NCBI RefSeq assembly: GCF_032302195.1
Contig: NZ_CP135275.1
Span: 6,291,501-6,355,500, forward strand
Source: Paenibacillus sp. MMS20-IR301
GTDB taxonomy: Bacteria > Bacillota > Bacilli > Paenibacillales > Paenibacillaceae
Length of the DNA: 64,000 bases
Direction: 5' to 3'
Of this stretch, positions 45,774-56,452 are shown in pieces. The notes under the pieces are model-generated. The model saw nothing but the letters and a program-made list of their open reading frames with translations. It was not told where the DNA came from and did not search any database. Made by a program: the position numbers and the translations under genes. How positions within the stretch are numbered: position 1 is the first letter of the stretch; every line of letters begins with the position of its first letter.

Positions 45774-46643
45774 ATGGCAAGAAGCATGCGCGATATTAAA
45801 CGTCAAATTAAGAGTGTCCAGAACACACGGCAGATCACCAAAGCGATGGAGATGGTTGCCGCCTCCAAGCTGCGCAAGGCACAGGAGAAAGCGGAAGCTG
45901 CCCGTCCTTACGCGGAGAAGCTTAAAGAGGTGGTCTCGAGTATTGCCGCCGGTACGCAGGATGTCCAGCATCCGATGCTGGTCAGCCGGCCTGTCAAAAA
46001 AACAGGTTATCTGATCATCACCTCGGACAGAGGTCTTGCCGGGGGCTACAATGCCAACATTCTGCGTAAAGTTACAATGCTTCTCGCAGAACGGCATAAG
46101 TCCAAGGATGAATATGCGCTGTTTGTGATCGGCCGCAAAGGCCGTGACTTCCTGCGCCGCCGTGAGTACCCCATTGTAGAGGAAATTACCGAGCTGTCGG
46201 ATACCCCGAAGTTTGCTGACATCAAGTCGCTTGCTTATTCCGCGGTAAGCCAGTTCGAAACAGGCGTCTACGATGAGCTGTACATCTGCTACAACCAGTT
46301 TGTTAATGCGATCAGCCAGGTTCCGACTGTAGACAGACTTCTGCCTATGGAGGATGTAGGAGCAGGCAAGCATCATGGTGCAACAGCAGCCTATGAATAT
46401 GAACCGTCGCCGGAAGGTGTGCTGGAGGTTCTGCTTCCTAAGTACGCCGAAACTTTAATTTACGGTGCTCTTCTGAACGGTAAAGCCAGTGAGCTGGGAG
46501 CTAAGATGACAGCTATGGGCAGTGCAACGAAGAACGCGTCAAAAATGATCGGAGAACTTAGACTTACGTACAACCGTGCCCGTCAGGCGGCCATTACGCA
46601 AGAAATTACCGAGATCGTGGCTGGTGCGAACGCGCAGTCTTAA
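45774..46643 (+). CDS. atpG: ATP synthase F1 subunit gamma
   Basis: 289 residues. N-terminal coiled coil MARSMRDIKRQIKSVQNTRQ and C-terminal helix ASKMIGELRLTYNRARQAAITQEITEI, which together make the rotating shaft. The conserved TSDRGLAGGYN lies near residue 83. AAGGTGGTG lies before ATG. Preceded by the twin hairpins described separately. Confidence 0.97.
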   Translation: MARSMRDIKRQIKSVQNTRQITKAMEMVAASKLRKAQEKAEAARPYAEKLKEVVSSIAAGTQDVQHPMLVSRPVKKTGYLIITSDRGLAGGYNANILRKVTMLLAERHKSKDEYALFVIGRKGRDFLRRREYPIVEEITELSDTPKFADIKSLAYSAVSQFETGVYDELYICYNQFVNAISQVPTVDRLLPMEDVGAGKHHGATAAYEYEPSPEGVLEVLLPKYAETLIYGALLNGKASELGAKMTAMGSATKNASKMIGELRLTYNRARQAAITQEITEIVAGANAQS

Positions 46644-46743
46644 TATAAGCCGGGAGCCGGGCCTGCGGGCCTGATCCTGATTTATATTTATCCGCAGAAA
46701 CGGCTGATGCCTGTAAAGGTACGGAACGTTTCTACATATGTAA

Positions 46744-48165
<1,422 letters not shown>

Positions 48166-48228
48166 CCCTGGACATGAAAATGTTCGGGTAGCGAGCTTTA
48201 TTCTGTAAAGCTTTGAGGAGGAATGGAA

Positions 48229-48645
48229 GTGAATACCTTTTTGCTCGAAATTGTCACTCCGGAGCATCTGGTCTACTCCAAGCAAGTGAATAGCCTGACT
48301 GTACGCGGAGTGAATGGTGAACTGGGCATTTTGCCGGGACATATTCCGCTGGTGACTCCACTTCAGGTTGCTCCGCTTACCTTCAAACTGGATGGCGTAG
48401 CTACTACAATCGCCGTCCATGGCGGTTTCGTTGAGGTGCACAAAGATAAGGTAACGGTGCTCGCAGAAAGTGCAGAGCTGCCAGTAGATATTGATGTTGA
48501 GCGTGCTGAAGCGGCTAAGGAGCGTGCTGAACGCCGTCTGAAGCTGCAGAGCAAGCAGGATGAAATCGATCACCGCCGTGCGGAGCTGGCCTTGCAGCGC
48601 GCTGTAACGCGGATTAAAGTATCGACAGGTAAAGGACAACAGTAG
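48229..48645 (+). CDS. atpC: ATP synthase F1 subunit epsilon
   Basis: 138 residues. N-terminal beta-sandwich (TPEHLVYSKQVNSLTVRGVNGELGILPGH) and a C-terminal helical hairpin rich in Ala, Glu and Arg (VERAEAAKERAERRLKL), the part that can inhibit rotation. GTG 48229 follows GAGGAGG by 7 bp; ATG 48223 in frame abuts the ribosome site. Last gene of the operon, followed by a terminator. Confidence 0.96.
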   Translation: MNTFLLEIVTPEHLVYSKQVNSLTVRGVNGELGILPGHIPLVTPLQVAPLTFKLDGVATTIAVHGGFVEVHKDKVTVLAESAELPVDIDVERAEAAKERAERRLKLQSKQDEIDHRRAELALQRAVTRIKVSTGKGQQ

Positions 48646-48650
48646 TGCGT

Positions 48651-48683
48651 GAGCGGTCAAGCCCTGGGCTTGGCTGCTTTTTT
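48651..48683 (+). terminator. terminator of the ATP synthase operon
   Basis: GTCAAGCC pairs with GGCTTGGC (one G-T), extended by outer AGC/GCT, followed by six T. Confidence 0.82.
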
Positions 48684-48702
48684 AAGTTTTTAAAAGTTAA
48701 TT

Positions 48703-48757
48703 GGGCCCCCCGCAAAGTACCTGAGTAGGCGCCCTTGCAAAACCTCACTTTGTGGGG
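48703..48757 (+). repeat. dispersed intergenic element, copy 4
   Basis: GGGCCCCCCGCAAAGTACCT at the left and CACTTTGTGGGG at the right, with a changed centre (GGCGCCCTTGCAAAA). 55 bp, between atpC and ywzB. Confidence 0.82.
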
Positions 48758-48904
48758 TGGTTTGGCAGAGTATGAACATATCGTAAACACTTGACAGCTA
48801 AAGGGGATAAATGTTTAAAAATTTGTAAAAGTACTGGATTCTTTTCCCCTGCACAAGTATGATATAAGAGTCGATTTCCGAGTAACCTTACACGGGGGGC
48901 TAAC

Positions 48905-49162
48905 ATGAACACACGCTTATCCGCTGATTTGCCCGGTGCTATCGGCAGCAGCAGTATGATCTCCATGGTAATATCTTTAATCTGTGTTGCATTATCCTGG
49001 TGGGCACTTCAGAACCTTAAGCTTGATTTGCTCATAAGATATCCCAAGAGCCCTCAGGGCAGATTGCTGCATCTTCTGCTGGCTATTGTTCTTGGCCATT
49101 TTGTAGCCGGCTTCCTGCTGGATTATCTGGGCTGGAGCGGACTCATCGCAAGAATGTTTTAA
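48905..49162 (+). CDS. ywzB: DUF1146 family membrane protein (YwzB-like)
   Basis: 85 residues with two membrane helices (about 18-38 and 55-75) and the family segment LKLDLLIRYPKSPQGRLLHLLL. YwzB lies between the atp operon and murA in Bacillus too. The function is unknown. CACGGGGGG precedes ATG. A TTGACA (48791-48796) with TTTAAA 17 bp on is a candidate promoter. Confidence 0.88.
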   Translation: MNTRLSADLPGAIGSSSMISMVISLICVALSWWALQNLKLDLLIRYPKSPQGRLLHLLLAIVLGHFVAGFLLDYLGWSGLIARMF

Positions 49163-49366
49163 TGGCGGGTGGTTTGGTTATATCTGTCATAGGTTAAAAT
49201 TGCAGCGAAAAAAGTGTCGAATAATAAGATTTTATTATGTCAACACTGAAGTTTAAGGAATGTGTCTGCACATTAGGCACACTGGCGGAATATTCAATAT
49301 TTTAACTGACGAATTCTAGGCTTCAAATACTAAATTCAGAAATAATGGACGCGGAGGGAAACCGTA

Positions 49367-50752
49367 ATGAGCAAATTTATCGTCCGCGGTGGCAACAGAT
49401 TGACCGGGAGCGTGAAAGTTAGCGGCGCAAAAAATTCCGTACTACCGATCATAGCCGCCTCTCTATTGGCAGAAGAAGGAGTCAGCGTCATTGTCGACGC
49501 ACCTCCGCTAGATGATGTAATGACAATTAGCAAGGTACTGGAATCTCTGGGGGCAGGTGTTACATACCAGAACGATGTTATTGAGGTGGATGCGCGGAGC
49601 ATCACTTCCTGTGAAGCGCCTTATGAATGGGTCCGCAAAATGCGTGCGTCATTCCTGGTTATGGGTCCGCTGTTATCGCGTATGGGGCATACACGTATTT
49701 CTTTGCCTGGCGGTTGTGCCATCGGTACGCGGCCGATTGACCAGCATTTGAAGGGTTTTGAAGCGCTTGGGGCCGAGATCAGTCTGGGCCAGGGCTATAT
49801 TGAAGCGAAAAGCAACGGAAGACTGCGCGGAGCCAAGGTATATCTGGATGTGGCCAGCGTAGGTGCAACCGAAAATATAATGATGGCTGCGGCCCTTGCT
49901 GAAGGTGTCACAGTCATTGAGAATGCGGCCAAGGAACCGGAAATTGTGGACCTTGCCAATTACATTAACGGCATGGGCGGCGTTGTGCGCGGTGCGGGAA
50001 CCGGAGTCATTCGGATTGAAGGCGTGGAACGTATGCACGGCGTAAGACATCATGTTATTCCTGACCGGATTGAAGCCGGAACCTATATGGCAGCCGCTGC
50101 GATTACAGGCGGAGATGTATATGTTGATGGTGCTATTGCCGACCACCTCGGACCGGTGATTGCCAAGATGGAGGAAATGGGTGTTACCATTATTCCGGAT
50201 GAGAACGGCGTCCGTGTAATCAGTGACAAGCCGCTGAAGGCAGTGGATCTGAAGACCTTGCCTTATCCGGGCTTCCCTACCGATATGCAGTCCCAGATGA
50301 TGGCGCTGCTGCTTCGCTCGGAGGGTACCAGTGTAGTAACCGAGACCGTCTTCGAGAACCGCTTCATGCATGTGGATGAATTCCACAATATGAATGCGGA
50401 GATCAAGATTGAAGGCCGTTCTGCGATTGTAACCGGTAATGCCCGCCTTGTCGGTGCGAAGGTATGCGCCACGGATTTGCGTGCAGGTGCTGCGCTTATT
50501 TTGGCAGGGCTTGTGGCTGAAGGAACGACGGAAGTTAGCGGAACGCATCATATTGACCGCGGATATGTGCATCTGGCCGAGAAGCTGTCGGGACTTGGTG
50601 CGGACATATGGCGTATTTCCATGGAAGAATCGGCGGCTCCGGCTGTTGCTGCTGCGAAGGAAGAGATCCTCAAGCCGGAAGCGGCCAGAAGCGAATCCTT
50701 CAAGAGCGAAGAGGTTAAGCCCAGATTTCAGGTTCAGCCGTCTTGGGTATAA
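49367..50752 (+). CDS. murA: UDP-N-acetylglucosamine 1-carboxyvinyltransferase
   Basis: 461 residues, about 40 longer than usual because of a charged C-terminal tail ([18 protein letters not shown]). The PEP-reactive Cys117 lies in [13 protein letters not shown], and KNSVLPI at residues 22-28 is the substrate-binding Lys-Asn. MurA performs the first committed step of peptidoglycan synthesis and is the target of fosfomycin, which alkylates the active Cys. GGAGGG stands before ATG. It lies upstream of spoIID as in Bacillus. Confidence 0.97.
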   Translation: MSKFIVRGGNRLTGSVKVSGAKNSVLPIIAASLLAEEGVSVIVDAPPLDDVMTISKVLESLGAGVTYQNDVIEVDARSITSCEAPYEWVRKMRASFLVMGPLLSRMGHTRISLPGGCAIGTRPIDQHLKGFEALGAEISLGQGYIEAKSNGRLRGAKVYLDVASVGATENIMMAAALAEGVTVIENAAKEPEIVDLANYINGMGGVVRGAGTGVIRIEGVERMHGVRHHVIPDRIEAGTYMAAAAITGGDVYVDGAIADHLGPVIAKMEEMGVTIIPDENGVRVISDKPLKAVDLKTLPYPGFPTDMQSQMMALLLRSEGTSVVTETVFENRFMHVDEFHNMNAEIKIEGRSAIVTGNARLVGAKVCATDLRAGAALILAGLVAEGTTEVSGTHHIDRGYVHLAEKLSGLGADIWRISMEESAAPAVAAAKEEILKPEAARSESFKSEEVKPRFQVQPSWV

Positions 50753-50770
50753 TAGCAAATTTTAATCTGA

Positions 50771-50807
50771 AGAACTCTGGCTGCTTCTATGCAGCCAGGG
50801 TTCTTTT
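50771..50807 (+). terminator. terminator of murA
   Basis: AGAACTCTGGCTGC pairs with GCAGCCAGGGTTCT across a six-base loop, followed by TTT. Confidence 0.85.
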
Positions 50808-50833
50808 GGCGTGACAAGAAGTTTTGATTCTCA

Positions 50834-50889
50834 GGGCCCCCCGCAAAGTATCTGAGTTATCATCGAAGCTAAGACTTCACTTTGTGGGG
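50834..50889 (+). repeat. 56-bp dispersed intergenic element, copy 5
   Basis: GGGCCCCCCGCAAAGTATCT at the left, CATCGAAGCTAAGA in the middle and TTCACTTTGTGGGG at the right. It lies between murA and spoIID. Confidence 0.85.
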
Positions 50890-50986
50890 TTGGTTTGTGG
50901 GTAACTCTCTCATTTTTCTCGTTCTAGCAGGTGCCGGAAATTCATATCTATAAGAATCAACGGTGCTTATGGAAGGAGCCATAGAG

Positions 50987-52129
50987 ATGAAAGAGTTGAA
51001 ACTGCTGCGGCGTGTCCTTCGGCGCCCGCGCCGCTACGGCCGTGCGCGGCGCGGGGCGCCCCGGCTCAGGCGGCTCGCCCCCGCCGCCTGGCTCGCAGCG
51101 CCTCTGCTGGCGGCGCTGCTCCTGCCGCTGGCTGTTGTCCCGCTGCGCGGGGGACAGCAGCCAGTGCCCGTGCCGGAGCCGCAGGCCACGGCTGCGCCGG
51201 CACCGGCGGACCCGGCTGCTGCGGAGCAGCCGCAGCCGGACGTAACGGTCTATTTGTCGCAGAGCGGACAAATAGAAACCCTGCCGCTGGAGGACTACGT
51301 CAGCGGCGTGCTGGCGGCCGAGATGCCGGCGGACTTTGAGCTCGAAGCGCTCAAAGCGCAGGCCGTGGCCGCCCGCACCTTCATCGTGCGCCGCCTGCTG
51401 GCCGGCGACCACAGCGGGGTGCCCGTTCCCGAGGCCGATGTGAGCGATACGGTAAGCCATCAGGCTTACGTATCAAAGGCCGTCCTGGAACGGGACTGGG
51501 CGGCCGGCAGCAAGAGCGCCGGCCTGGCGAAGCTCCGCCGCGCGGTCCTTGAAACGCGCGGCACCGTAATGACCTATAAAGGCCAGCCGATTACGGCCTC
51601 CTTCTTCGCCTCCAGCGGAGGCTATACTGAGAATTCAGAGGATTACTGGACCGTAGAGGTTCCTTACTTACGCAGCGTAGCCAGCCCCTGGGAGCAGCAG
51701 ATCACACCGAATCTTGCGGTGACTTATACCTTCACTAATACTGAGCTCCGCAGCAAGCTTGGTCTGGATGATCAGGATATTCCGGCTGCTGCGGGCAAGG
51801 CTTCACAGATAGCTTCATCTTCCTCCGGCTTGCCGGCGGTGGTGCTGTCGCTGACGGCGGGCCACAGGATCGGTGAGATCTCCATCGGCGGTAAGGTATT
51901 CACAGGGCGCGAGGTCAGGGAGAAGCTGGGCCTGCGCTCGAGCCAGTTCACCTGGAAGCGGCAAGGCGGAAAGGTTCTGATCACAACCTATGGAAACGGG
52001 CATGGGGTCGGCATGAGCCAGTGGGGGGCGAACGGGATGGCGAAGCAGGGCAGCACCGCCACCCAAATTCTCAAACACTACTACAGCGGGGTCTCTTTTA
52101 CGAAAGTCTCAACTCTTCTGAAAAAATAA
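50987..52129 (+). CDS. spoIID: stage II sporulation protein D
   Basis: 380 residues. A basic, Arg-rich N-terminus and one membrane helix (about residues 34-56) precede the SpoIID/LytB domain: LPLEDYVSGVLAAEMPADF, LKAQAVAARTF, the region SSGGYTENSEDYW, and GHGVGMSQWGANGMA. SpoIID is a lytic transglycosylase of the DMP engulfment complex in the mother cell. ATG 50987 follows GGAAGGAGCC; an in-frame TTG at 50963 and ATG at 50969 lack suitable sites. The first 200 codons are very GC-rich and Pro/Ala-rich. Confidence 0.95.
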   Translation: MKELKLLRRVLRRPRRYGRARRGAPRLRRLAPAAWLAAPLLAALLLPLAVVPLRGGQQPVPVPEPQATAAPAPADPAAAEQPQPDVTVYLSQSGQIETLPLEDYVSGVLAAEMPADFELEALKAQAVAARTFIVRRLLAGDHSGVPVPEADVSDTVSHQAYVSKAVLERDWAAGSKSAGLAKLRRAVLETRGTVMTYKGQPITASFFASSGGYTENSEDYWTVEVPYLRSVASPWEQQITPNLAVTYTFTNTELRSKLGLDDQDIPAAAGKASQIASSSSGLPAVVLSLTAGHRIGEISIGGKVFTGREVREKLGLRSSQFTWKRQGGKVLITTYGNGHGVGMSQWGANGMAKQGSTATQILKHYYSGVSFTKVSTLLKK

Positions 52130-52141
52130 CTTACAAGATAC

Positions 52142-52169
52142 GTATAAAAGCGAAGCGCCCGGTAACACT
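52142..52169 (+). promoter_or_regulatory. candidate sigma-F promoter of spoIIQ
   Basis: GTATA (52142-52146), 14-bp spacer, GGTAACACT (52161-52169). Both boxes fit the sigma-F pattern GYWTA / GGNRANANT. spoIIQ is sigma-F-dependent in Bacillus. Transcription would begin just before the ribosome site at 52176. Confidence 0.7.
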
Positions 52170-52189
52170 GGTTACTGAGGTGATAAACT

Positions 52190-52924
52190 ATGAATGAACA
52201 AGACAAAAACAAAACAAACCATGATGAATCTCTCAAAAACAAGCAGGGAGATTCAGGCGCAAAGCCTTCTTCATGGAGCAGACTGTTATCGAAACGCTGG
52301 GTATTTCCGGCAGTTTACACGGCAGCGGCGGCAATTATACTAACCTTGGTGTGGGTCTATCAGGATGCCGGCACAAAGCCGCTGAATCCGGACACCGCCG
52401 CGGTAGTTTCACAGGATACCGTAACCGGCAATGAAGCCGTAACCGGTGACCCTGAAGCCCTGGAAGTTGTAGCCTCAGCCGAAAGCCTGGCCTGGCCGGT
52501 TGCAAGCCCTGGCGATGTGGAAGTCGTCAAGCCGTACTATGATGAAAATGGCACAGAAGAAAATCATGTAGCGGCAATGGTGCAGTACAACAATACCTTT
52601 GTAGCCAATACCGGGATTGATATCGCCCGTGAGGACAACAAGACATTTGAAGTGAAGGCAGCGCTCAGCGGTGAAGTTACCCGGGTAGAGGATGTGGCAG
52701 TTCTCGGCAAAGTGGTTGAGATCACCTCTCCGGGGGAACTCAAGACCGTTTACCAGAGTCTGGCTGACGTTAAAGTCAAACAGGGCGATCAAGTGAAGCA
52801 GGGTGATACGCTGGCTGCAGCGGGACAGAGTGAAATGGAGAAGGGGCTTGGCAACCACGTACACTTTGAAGTGCATGAGGATGGCAAGATTGTGAATCCT
52901 TCCGACTTGCTGCCGCAGCGTTAA
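52190..52924 (+). CDS. spoIIQ: SpoIIQ-like M23 (LytM) family protein
   Basis: 244 residues. A soluble cytoplasmic tail of about 35 residues, one membrane helix (about 36-57) and an extracellular LytM domain (about 115-240). The first zinc ligand site reads NTGIDIA, where active enzymes have His-x-Gly-x-Asp; the second motif HVHF is kept. A degenerate site is also the state of Bacillus SpoIIQ, which acts as a structural partner of SpoIIIAH across the forespore membranes. GAGGTGA precedes ATG. Located between spoIID and spoIIID as in Bacillus. Confidence 0.9.
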   Translation: MNEQDKNKTNHDESLKNKQGDSGAKPSSWSRLLSKRWVFPAVYTAAAAIILTLVWVYQDAGTKPLNPDTAAVVSQDTVTGNEAVTGDPEALEVVASAESLAWPVASPGDVEVVKPYYDENGTEENHVAAMVQYNNTFVANTGIDIAREDNKTFEVKAALSGEVTRVEDVAVLGKVVEITSPGELKTVYQSLADVKVKQGDQVKQGDTLAAAGQSEMEKGLGNHVHFEVHEDGKIVNPSDLLPQR

Positions 52925-52937
52925 GCACAGAAATTTT

Positions 52938-52961
52938 CCCAGGGGGCGAAAGCCTCCTGGG
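52938..52961 (+). terminator. possible terminator of spoIIQ
   Basis: CCCAGGGGGC-gaaa-GCCTCCTGGG forms a stable hairpin, but no T-run follows directly. The next dispersed element ends in a second hairpin with a T-rich tail (to 53040) that could complete termination. Confidence 0.45.
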
Positions 52962-52969
52962 TATGTTTC

Positions 52970-53025
52970 GGGGTCCCCGCAAAGTACCTGAGTAAACCTC
53001 GAAGCTAAAGCCCCACTTTGTGGGG
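52970..53025 (+). repeat. 56-bp dispersed intergenic element, copy 6
   Basis: Best-preserved copy: GGGGTCCCCGCAAAGTACCT, then GAGTAAACCTCGAAGCTAAAG, then CCCCACTTTGTGGGG. It is followed by a T-rich stretch. It lies between spoIIQ and spoIIID. Confidence 0.88.
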
Positions 53026-53155
53026 TTATTTTATTTTTTCCCGGAATGGACGACAAGTCTGGTTCTAACCGGACAACGGGGTTATAAAATGCCGCTAATC
53101 AGGTTGTCCCAGAAATAAAATGGGCCTTCCGAAGCTTGTCATGTCCTGAAAGCGC

Positions 53156-53183
53156 GAATATATAGGCCCGCCCCTCATATAAT
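53156..53183 (+). promoter_or_regulatory. candidate sigma-E promoter of spoIIID
   Basis: GAATATA (53156-53162), 13-bp spacer, CATATAAT (53176-53183), in agreement with the sigma-E pattern (K/M-ATAT and CATAYANT). spoIIID is a sigma-E gene in Bacillus. Confidence 0.7.
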
Positions 53184-53216
53184 GTACCAAACTATCCACA
53201 GTTGGGAGGCGGGAGC

Positions 53217-53504
53217 GTGCACGATTACATCAAGGAACGTACGATCAAAATCGGACGCTGCATCGTGGAAACCAGGCACACGGTCCGGACCATAGCCAAG
53301 GAATTTGGCGTTTCAAAAAGCACGGTGCATAAAGATTTAACCGAACGGCTGCCGGAAATCAATCCGGATTTGGCCGATCAGGTGAAGCACATTCTCGAAT
53401 ATCACAAATCCATCCGTCATCTTCGGGGGGGAGAGGCCACTAAAATTAAATATAAGAAAACGACAGGCAAAAAGCGTGAGGTAGCTGTAGCGGCAAAGCC
53501 ATAA
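53217..53504 (+). CDS. spoIIID: sporulation transcriptional regulator SpoIIID
   Basis: 95 residues. The helix-turn-helix reads TVRTIAKEFGVSKSTVHKDLTERLP (residues about 20-45), and a basic C-terminal helix/tail (KIKYKKTTGKKRE) contacts DNA. It switches mother-cell transcription between sigma-E and sigma-K. GTG 53217 follows GGAGG by 7 bp and matches the family N-terminus VHDYIKERT; TTG at 53202 overlaps the ribosome site. Confidence 0.96.
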   Translation: MHDYIKERTIKIGRCIVETRHTVRTIAKEFGVSKSTVHKDLTERLPEINPDLADQVKHILEYHKSIRHLRGGEATKIKYKKTTGKKREVAVAAKP

Positions 53505-53632
53505 GATTTTCGGAATTTTAAGTAATAATTAAGGTTTAGTGCATTGTATACTTCCCCTAAAGTATGGTATTTTTAAATTTGGTACTATCTAACTATTCTC
53601 ATTTAAAATAACACTTTGGGGGCTCTTTCATT

Positions 53633-54631
53633 ATGCTTAGCAAGGATATCGGAATTGATCTCGGCACGGCCAATGTGCTCATTCATGTCAAGGGAAGGGG
53701 AGTCGTTCTGGATGAACCTTCCGTGGTCACACTTGAAAGTGATACGAAGAGAGTCCTTGCGGTTGGTGAACAAGCGCGCCGTATGGTTGGGCGTACTCCT
53801 GGGAATATAACAACGATTCGTCCGCTCCGGGACGGTGTCATCGCTGATTTTGCCATAACAGAAATGATGCTCAAGTATTTCATTGACCGGGTGGGCGGCC
53901 GGACCTGGTACTCAAGACCCCGTATTTTGATTTGCGCACCTACGAATATTACCTCAGTGGAGCAGAAGTCCATCCGTGAAGCGGCAGAACGCAGCGGAGC
54001 CAAAGAGGTATTCATGGAGGAAGAGCCGAAAGCTGCGGCAATCGGTGCAGGAATGGATATTTATCAGCCTAGCGGAAATATGGTCGTCGATATTGGCGGC
54101 GGAACGACGGATGTAGCCGTGCTGTCTATGGGCGACGTCGTTACCGCCTCTTCGATTAAAATCGCGGGGGACAAGTTCGACGAGGCCATTTTAAAATATA
54201 TCAAACAAAAATATAAGCTGCTGATCGGTGAGCGTACAGCTGAGGATATCAAGGTATCTATCGGCTCGGTCCGTCCCGGCGGAATGCAAAGCGAGCTGGA
54301 TATCCGCGGGCGTGATATGGTGAGCGGACTGCCGCAGACCCTGACCATTACTTCAGGTGAGGTAAAGGAAGCGCTGTGGGATCCGGTTTCCTCTATTGTG
54401 GCTGCAGCCAAGTCGGTACTGGAGCGTACACCGCCGGAGCTGTCGGCAGATATCATTGACCGCGGGGTGGTGCTGACCGGCGGCGGCGCGTTGCTTAATG
54501 GGCTGGACGAGCTGCTCTCTGAACAGCTGCATGTGCCGGTCTGGGTGGCTGAGGATCCGATGCACTGTGTCGTTAAGGGGACAGGCATTATGCTTGACCA
54601 TTTGGACAAGGTTGTTAAGAAAAAGTTCTAG
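53633..54631 (+). CDS. mbl: MreB-family actin homologue Mbl
   Basis: 332 residues. Actin fold: phosphate-1 IGIDLGTANVLIHVKG at the N-terminus, phosphate-2 VVDIGGGTTDVAVLSMG (near residue 155), adenosine motif VLTGGGALLNGL (near 285). Polymerises under the membrane and guides lateral wall synthesis. The symbol is given by position: mbl follows spoIIID and precedes flhO in Bacillus. The ribosome site is weak (TTTGGGGGC). Confidence 0.95.
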   Translation: MLSKDIGIDLGTANVLIHVKGRGVVLDEPSVVTLESDTKRVLAVGEQARRMVGRTPGNITTIRPLRDGVIADFAITEMMLKYFIDRVGGRTWYSRPRILICAPTNITSVEQKSIREAAERSGAKEVFMEEEPKAAAIGAGMDIYQPSGNMVVDIGGGTTDVAVLSMGDVVTASSIKIAGDKFDEAILKYIKQKYKLLIGERTAEDIKVSIGSVRPGGMQSELDIRGRDMVSGLPQTLTITSGEVKEALWDPVSSIVAAAKSVLERTPPELSADIIDRGVVLTGGGALLNGLDELLSEQLHVPVWVAEDPMHCVVKGTGIMLDHLDKVVKKKF

Positions 54632-54680
54632 CCTGCCGATAATATAGGATAACAGCAGACTTAGGAAGGGAATGACCCCA

Positions 54681-55559
54681 ATGCTTAGAGGATTATATAC
54701 GGCCGCTGCCGGAATGGTAACGCAGCAGCGCAGACATGATACGGCGACACAGAACATTGCCAACTTAAATACAACGGGCTACAAGCAGGTAGACAGTGTG
54801 AGCCACGCTTTTCCCGAGGTGCTGATCAAGGCGATGAGCGGTGGAACCACTACAACAGTCGGCCGCCTCAATACAGGGGTTTTTGCCGAACAGTCTATTT
54901 CCCAGTATCTGCAGGGAGACCTTATTGAAAGCGGCAAAAGTACGGATTTCGCACTGTCTACAGAGCTGCAGATGGAGGACCCGGACAATGCGGGCAGCTA
55001 CCTGGCCTTTGACAGATCGGGTAAATATGTTAGCCCTGACGGTGAGGTTACCTACCGGCCGCAGGCGTTTTTTACAGTGCAGGACAGTGAGGGCAACAAT
55101 TTATATACAAGAAACGGAAGCTTCACCGTCAGTCCTACCGGGGAGGTGCTCAGCGCCGGAGGCTTTAACGTGCTGGATGCCAACGGCAATCCGCTGAGAT
55201 TGACAGAACCCCAGGATAGCCTTAAAGTGGACGGGCAGGGCAACCTTATTAATAACGCAACAGGACTGCCTTCAGGCGCCAGGATCGGAATCAGTATCGT
55301 GAATAAGCCCCAGGAGCTGGTGCGTGACGGGAACGGGGTTTTTCATGCCGATGATATAGCGGCTGCTGATATCCGTTATTCTGCCGCAACAGATAATATG
55401 CAGGTCCGGCAGGGCTTCCTGGAGAACTCCAATGTGGATGCCACCCAGGTTACCGTTGATATGAACGCAGCTTACCGTGCGTATGAAGCTAACCAGAAGG
55501 TAATCCAGTTTTATGACAGCAGCCTGCAGAAGGCTGTTAACGAAGTCGGCAGAGTGTAG
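54681..55559 (+). CDS. flhO: flagellar hook-basal body protein FlhO
   Basis: 292 residues. The N-terminal Flg_bb_rod motif MLRGLYTAAAGMVTQQRRHDTATQNIANLNTTGYK and the C-terminal SNVDATQVTVDMNAAYRAYEANQKVIQ frame a hook/rod beta domain. FlgF/FlgG-like distal rod protein. ATG 54681 follows GGAAGGGA at 9 bp; ATG 54672 is too close. Gene pair with flhP downstream of mbl as in Bacillus; other flagellar genes are not in the window. Confidence 0.93.
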   Translation: MLRGLYTAAAGMVTQQRRHDTATQNIANLNTTGYKQVDSVSHAFPEVLIKAMSGGTTTTVGRLNTGVFAEQSISQYLQGDLIESGKSTDFALSTELQMEDPDNAGSYLAFDRSGKYVSPDGEVTYRPQAFFTVQDSEGNNLYTRNGSFTVSPTGEVLSAGGFNVLDANGNPLRLTEPQDSLKVDGQGNLINNATGLPSGARIGISIVNKPQELVRDGNGVFHADDIAAADIRYSAATDNMQVRQGFLENSNVDATQVTVDMNAAYRAYEANQKVIQFYDSSLQKAVNEVGRV

Positions 55560-55621
55560 CTTGCTGCTAGCGCGGCTGCATCACTATATGGATTTTATTA
55601 AGCGTGTAGGAGGTTAGATCT

Positions 55622-56443
55622 GTGAACAACTCGACGATCGGTGCAGCTGTCTCGATGTCCAGCCTGCAGCAGCGGCTGGATATCATCGCGGATAACATTG
55701 CCAATATGAGCACGAACGGTTACAAGAGCAAAGAGGGCTCTTTCGAGGATGTGCTTACCCGTGTGCAGCAGCAGTCCAAGGATTATGACCAGCCCGGCCG
55801 GAGCATGCCGCTCGGCTTTAATATCGGCTTTGGTGTCCGTGTACCTACCGTTACAAGCAACTGGGAAGAGGGCACCCTGCAGGAAACGGGCAATCCTACC
55901 GATCTGGCGCTGCAGGGCAATGGATTGTTCGGGGTTCAAGTTAACGGAGCTACCGCCTATACCCGGCAGGGCGATTTTCATTTCGCCCCCGATCCTGCGA
56001 ATGCGGAGAATATGATACTGGTGGACAACACCGGTAATTCTGTACTGAATACAGAGGGGAATCCGCTGACCGTGCCGGCAAATGTGAGTGCCGCCATAGA
56101 TGAGACCGGCAGAGTGCTAACCAAGACAGGTGAGAATGAACCTGCTGTTGTTGCGGGGACCATAATGATTGTGGAGCCGCGGAGCATGAGTGCCCTGCAG
56201 GCTATGAATGACAACTTTTATATTCTTGCTGACGGTGTAACGGCTGCCAATGCGTTTGTACAGAGAGCGGCAGGCGAGGCTAAGGATGTAGGTGTGCGTT
56301 CAGGGTATCTGGAATCATCCAACGTGGATCTGAACAAGGAAATAACGGAGATGATGCAGATTCAGCGTACGTATCAGCTTGCTGCCCGGGCGCTGTCCTC
56401 CAGTGACCAGATGCTGGGTCTGGCCAATAACATGCGCGCGTGA
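55622..56443 (+). CDS. flhP: flagellar hook-basal body protein FlhP
   Basis: 273 residues, the second FlgG-like rod protein: N-terminal AAVSMSSLQQRLDIIADNIANMSTNGYKSKEGSF and C-terminal SGYLESSNVDLNKEITEMMQIQRTYQLAARAL. GTG start with AGGAGGT at 7 bp. 62 bp after flhO, so probably one transcript. Confidence 0.93.
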   Translation: MNNSTIGAAVSMSSLQQRLDIIADNIANMSTNGYKSKEGSFEDVLTRVQQQSKDYDQPGRSMPLGFNIGFGVRVPTVTSNWEEGTLQETGNPTDLALQGNGLFGVQVNGATAYTRQGDFHFAPDPANAENMILVDNTGNSVLNTEGNPLTVPANVSAAIDETGRVLTKTGENEPAVVAGTIMIVEPRSMSALQAMNDNFYILADGVTAANAFVQRAAGEAKDVGVRSGYLESSNVDLNKEITEMMQIQRTYQLAARALSSSDQMLGLANNMRA

Positions 56444-56452
56444 GGTGAAGGA

